Below, in pieces: positions 7,540 through 9,401 of a stretch of 9,401 nucleotides of DNA. A program made the translations under genes and the position numbers. Position 1 is the first letter of the stretch, and each line of letters opens with the position of its first letter. The notes below the pieces were generated by a model, which saw only the letters and a list, made by a program, of their open reading frames with translations, did not search any database and had not been told where the DNA came from. Origin of the DNA: Bacteroidetes bacterium UBA1860 (GTDB lineage Bacteria; Bacteroidota; Rhodothermia; Balneolales; Balneolaceae); the NCBI GenBank assembly GCA_002338335.1, contig DDIC01000048.1:1-9401 (forward strand), read 5' to 3'.

Positions 7540-8241
7540 TCAGTCCAGGTGCTTGATCTCCCGCCGAATCAGGTCGATCAAGATGGAGTCGTTCCGAATG
7601 GCTTCCAGAATCAACGGCTTGTAAAATCTGTTTTGGTTGGCCTTGTAGCCCAGCATGTTGAGCTCGCCCCTGTTCAAGGGTGAGTCGTCCACATAGGAGG
7701 CGTACGTCCCATGGTCGTATCCCGCAAACTCGATGCTGCCGAGTTCCTTCAGCCCTGTCTTGGCATTGACCAAGTCCACAATTTTCTGCTCGTACTGGAT
7801 GATTTTGTCTTCCACCTTTTTGAATGCGTTGTAGCTAGATTGGCGCTTCTGCAGGTAGTTCACCAGCGAGTCGTGCTCGATGAGTTCCAAGTACCCGGAG
7901 TTTCTGAGGGTGACGTATTCTTCTTGGTTGGCGTAGAAAATGGTCGACGTCCGGGACATCGCCGTGAGGTAGTAGCCCAAGGTGTCTTTGTCGCGTTCAA
8001 AAAAGACGTCGCTTGAATCGGCGAGGACCTTCCAATAGTCGATCGCCGATTGGATCTTGAACAGGTTGATGGTCAAATCGGTGACGTCGTCCTCCACATT
8101 TTTAATCAGGCGAGACAACGACTGGTCCTTCAATTCAACCTTGTGCTTGTGTTGATTCAGGTCTTCGATGTAGAAGGTCAAAAGCAACCCGGTGAAGAGC
8201 ACAAAGAATTCCACCGAGTATCGAATCACAAATCTGCGCAT
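7540..8241 (-). CDS. Membrane-anchored DUF6090-like protein, paralogue 2
   Basis: Function unknown; 233 residues from the start chosen here. Basic N-terminus MRRFVIRY, one membrane helix (about 9-25, VEFFVLFTGLLLTFYI) with the shared Glu11 and Gly18, then a polar helical region. Shared blocks are LSRLIKNVEDDVTDL (42-56), QEEYVTLRNSGYLELIEHDS (106-125) and YLQKRQSS (129-136). An in-frame ATG at 8262 would add seven residues. I prefer 8241 because it gives MRRF matching MNKY/MRKY of the paralogues and puts TLRNSG at residues 111-116 in all three proteins without a gap. It is more diverged than paralogues 1 and 3 are from each other, and its C-terminal third aligns poorly with theirs. It diverges from paralogue 3 across 65 bp and precedes paralogue 1 by 56 bp, so the two - strand genes could share a transcript. 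Confidence 0.78.
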   Translation of the reverse strand: MRRFVIRYSVEFFVLFTGLLLTFYIEDLNQHKHKVELKDQSLSRLIKNVEDDVTDLTINLFKIQSAIDYWKVLADSSDVFFERDKDTLGYYLTAMSRTSTIFYANQEEYVTLRNSGYLELIEHDSLVNYLQKRQSSYNAFKKVEDKIIQYEQKIVDLVNAKTGLKELGSIEFAGYDHGTYASYVDDSPLNRGELNMLGYKANQNRFYKPLILEAIRNDSILIDLIRREIKHLD

Positions 8242-8306
8242 GCCCCAAATTAAGGAAGCCATTCCGTCGGGTCGGCTAACTTCGGGGCAGACCTTATGCC
8301 AGCCTT
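8242..8306. promoter_or_regulatory. Divergent intergenic region between paralogues 2 and 3
   Basis: These 65 bp must hold the signals for both divergent genes, or at least for the + strand pair. TAACTTCG (8277-8284, + strand) is a 5-of-6 match to the fixed positions of the Bacteroidota -7 element but lacks a clear TTTG box upstream. An imperfect inverted repeat brackets the region: TGCCCCAAA (8241-8249) and TTCGGGGCA (8281-8289), with one mismatch and 31 bp between the arms. No Shine-Dalgarno is visible before either start. Promoter positions are not established. Confidence 0.3.
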
Positions 8307-8981
8307 GTGAGAAAGTACCTGTCCAAATACATCGTCGAATTCATGGTGGTCGTGACCGGCGTTTTGATTTCGTTTTACGTCGAAAAACATCGCGCGCGGG
8401 AGTACAAGAACAACCTGAAGAACCACTCCCTGTCGAGGTTGGCCAGCAACATTGAATCGGACCTGGACGACAGCTGGTACAACCACAGGTTGCACACCTT
8501 CGCCATGGACATGTGTGTTGTGCTACTCAACGATTACGAGGAACTCAGGATCGACCGGAGGGACTCCATCGGAAAGTGCATGGGCATTGCGTGCAAGTAT
8601 TGGACGATTTTCATGGACAACCCTGAGGAGTATTTGACCTTGAGGAATTCAGGCTTGATTGAATTCGTGGAACACGACTCCCTCATCATGCTCTTGCAGA
8701 AGAAGTATTCAAGCCATCTGCTTTACAAACAATGGGAGTCGTTGATTCTCGTCAACAACGATCACCTGCTTCAGGTCTTCAACCAAAAAACAACAGGCGT
8801 CGGGGTGACCTCAGGGTACGGCGCACTCCGCGACGACGTCGAGCTCTCCAATGAAGATTTCAACTTGATTCGCCGCCGAAAGGAGCTCTCTTCCTCTTAT
8901 CTGCGAGACATCGACGAGAGCATTGCCCGAGACTCCCTCATTTTGAAGACCATTCAATGTCTGTTGTCGGAACAGCCTTGA
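8307..8981 (+). CDS. Membrane-anchored DUF6090-like protein, paralogue 3
   Basis: Function unknown; 224 residues. The start is GTG at 8307: it gives MRKYLSKY, the same length and pattern as the paralogues, and the nearby ATG at 8296 is out of frame. Membrane helix about 9-25 (VEFMVVVTGVLISFYV) with Glu11 and Gly18; then LSRLASNIESDLDDS (42-56), DNPEEYLTLRNSGLIEFVEH (104-123), DSLIMLLQKKYSSH (124-137) and, near the end, EDFNLIR and RDSLILK as in paralogue 1. It aligns with paralogue 1 without gaps to residue 164. It then lacks 14 residues in a linker before YGAL, so that linker is variable. Codon choice is C-rich: 13 of 16 Asp codons are GAC by hand count, against 6 of 15 in secF. The next gene starts 20 bp downstream, probably in the same transcript. 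Confidence 0.8.
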   Translation: MRKYLSKYIVEFMVVVTGVLISFYVEKHRAREYKNNLKNHSLSRLASNIESDLDDSWYNHRLHTFAMDMCVVLLNDYEELRIDRRDSIGKCMGIACKYWTIFMDNPEEYLTLRNSGLIEFVEHDSLIMLLQKKYSSHLLYKQWESLILVNNDHLLQVFNQKTTGVGVTSGYGALRDDVELSNEDFNLIRRRKELSSSYLRDIDESIARDSLILKTIQCLLSEQP

Positions 8982-9001
8982 CCCCCAGAATCTCACGGAA
9001 C

Positions 9002-9401
9002 ATGTACCAGCAATTGACACGCGCATCTGGCGCCCAAAACAACACCGTCACGATGATGCTCTTCGCGCTCGTGGAAGTGGTGATGATCGTGGTGGGCATC
9101 GTGATGGCCAATCGTTTGGAGCAGCAAAAGGAGCTGAACAACGTCATGGATGACGCCAAGGTGTTGCTCTTGGAAGTGCTCGACGATCTGGACCGCGACA
9201 TCGCCACGTCGGCCACGGTGATTCGTCACCACGCCACAGCCAGCGAGCTTGCAGACATTGTGTTCCAAACCCCAGTCGATGTCTCCGCCTTGGCCGCGGC
9301 CAAACTTGAAATCTACAGAACCATCCGTTTTTATTCCACCTTCACGACCCACAACAAGGGATATCTGGGCCTGGAGACCATTCACGAAGACCTCCCCACC
9401 G
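9002..9401 (+). CDS. Membrane-anchored DUF6090-like protein, distant fourth member, 3'-truncated by window edge
   Basis: An open frame of 133 codons runs to the window end. From ATG 9002 it reads MYQQLTRASGAQNNTVTMML and then a membrane helix (about 17-37) containing ALVEVVMIVVGIVMANRLEQ (22-41). As in the three neighbours, a Glu (25) opens the hydrophobic stretch and a Gly (32) lies seven residues on. It continues with VLLLEVLDDLDRDI, like the L-rich acidic helix of the paralogues, and NKGYLGLE in place of their NPEEYLTLR. Overall sequence identity is low, so membership rests on architecture and position. Its roughly 24-residue N-terminus before the Glu is longer than in the other three and closer to typical DUF6090 proteins. 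An in-frame ATG at 8957 would overlap the previous gene by 25 bp; 9002 is preferred for family length. The gene lies 20 bp after paralogue 3. Function unknown. Confidence 0.7.
   Translation, partial: MYQQLTRASGAQNNTVTMMLFALVEVVMIVVGIVMANRLEQQKELNNVMDDAKVLLLEVLDDLDRDIATSATVIRHHATASELADIVFQTPVDVSALAAAKLEIYRTIRFYSTFTTHNKGYLGLETIHEDLPT

Noticed and set aside
8242..8262. Upstream ATG at 8262 as the start of paralogue 2
   Set aside because: Starting at 8241 gives a gap-free alignment with both paralogues; the extra seven residues have no counterpart.
7540..8981. Divergent pair as a toxin-antitoxin or defence system
   Set aside because: The divergent genes are paralogues with the same layout, and no nuclease, helicase, DNA-binding or toxin motif is visible.
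8957..9001. Upstream in-frame ATG at 8957 for the fourth protein
   Set aside because: It overlaps paralogue 3 by 25 bp and makes the N-terminus longer than usual for the family; 9002 fits better, though this is not proven.
8993..9385. 130-residue open frame on the - strand at the window end, rich in His, Asp and Val
   Set aside because: It is the mirror of the fourth membrane protein's frame, whose membrane helix and family pattern are coherent; the His-rich composition comes from reverse-complement GTG/ATG codons.
6693..9401. Duplicated tRNA-Gly 3' end as an attachment site
   Set aside because: I looked for another copy of the T-arm/acceptor sequence downstream and saw none inside the window.

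Overview
The window reads as a conserved housekeeping block followed by a small accessory block, with a tRNA gene and a terminator at the boundary. The organism is probably in or near the Bacteroidota/Rhodothermota/Balneolota assemblage. Two intergenic stretches carry TATATTT(A/G) elements with a TTTG-like box 20 nt upstream, which fits the Bacteroidota -33/-7 promoter (TTTG / TAnnTTTG). None of the starts shows a good Shine-Dalgarno sequence. The last genes resemble the DUF6090-type membrane-anchored proteins typical of that group. SecD and SecF are separate genes, whereas classical Bacteroidia and Flavobacteriia usually have a fused SecDF, so a deep-branching lineage such as Rhodothermota or Balneolota is my tentative guess. 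No species is recognised.

Region 1 (1-6607, all + strand): the C-terminal three quarters of uvrA (nucleotide excision repair), secD and secF (Sec translocon auxiliary proteins), a single-domain STAS protein of the SpoIIAA/RsbV anti-sigma-factor-antagonist type, and purA (adenylosuccinate synthetase). A candidate promoter lies before secD. The spacings from secD to purA (49, 17 and 2 bp) suggest one transcript linking membrane export, a regulatory protein and purine synthesis.

Region 2 (about 6589-6745): a candidate promoter overlapping the 3' end of purA, a tRNA-Gly with anticodon GCC, and a strong hairpin-plus-T terminator that probably also stops the gene converging from the other side.

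Region 3 (6764-9401): four genes of one family of small proteins, each with an N-terminal membrane helix. Two are on the - strand, and two (the last cut by the window end) are on the + strand, diverging from a 65-bp intergenic region. Three of them align without gaps over about the first 140 residues and share an invariant TLRNSG block. The fourth keeps only the overall architecture. Their function is unknown. Their codon choice is visibly richer in C/G endings than the housekeeping block, and they sit next to a tRNA gene. This local family expansion is the main point of interest. No integrase, transposase, CRISPR array or defence enzyme is visible. No stretch longer than 300 bases lacks a gene.
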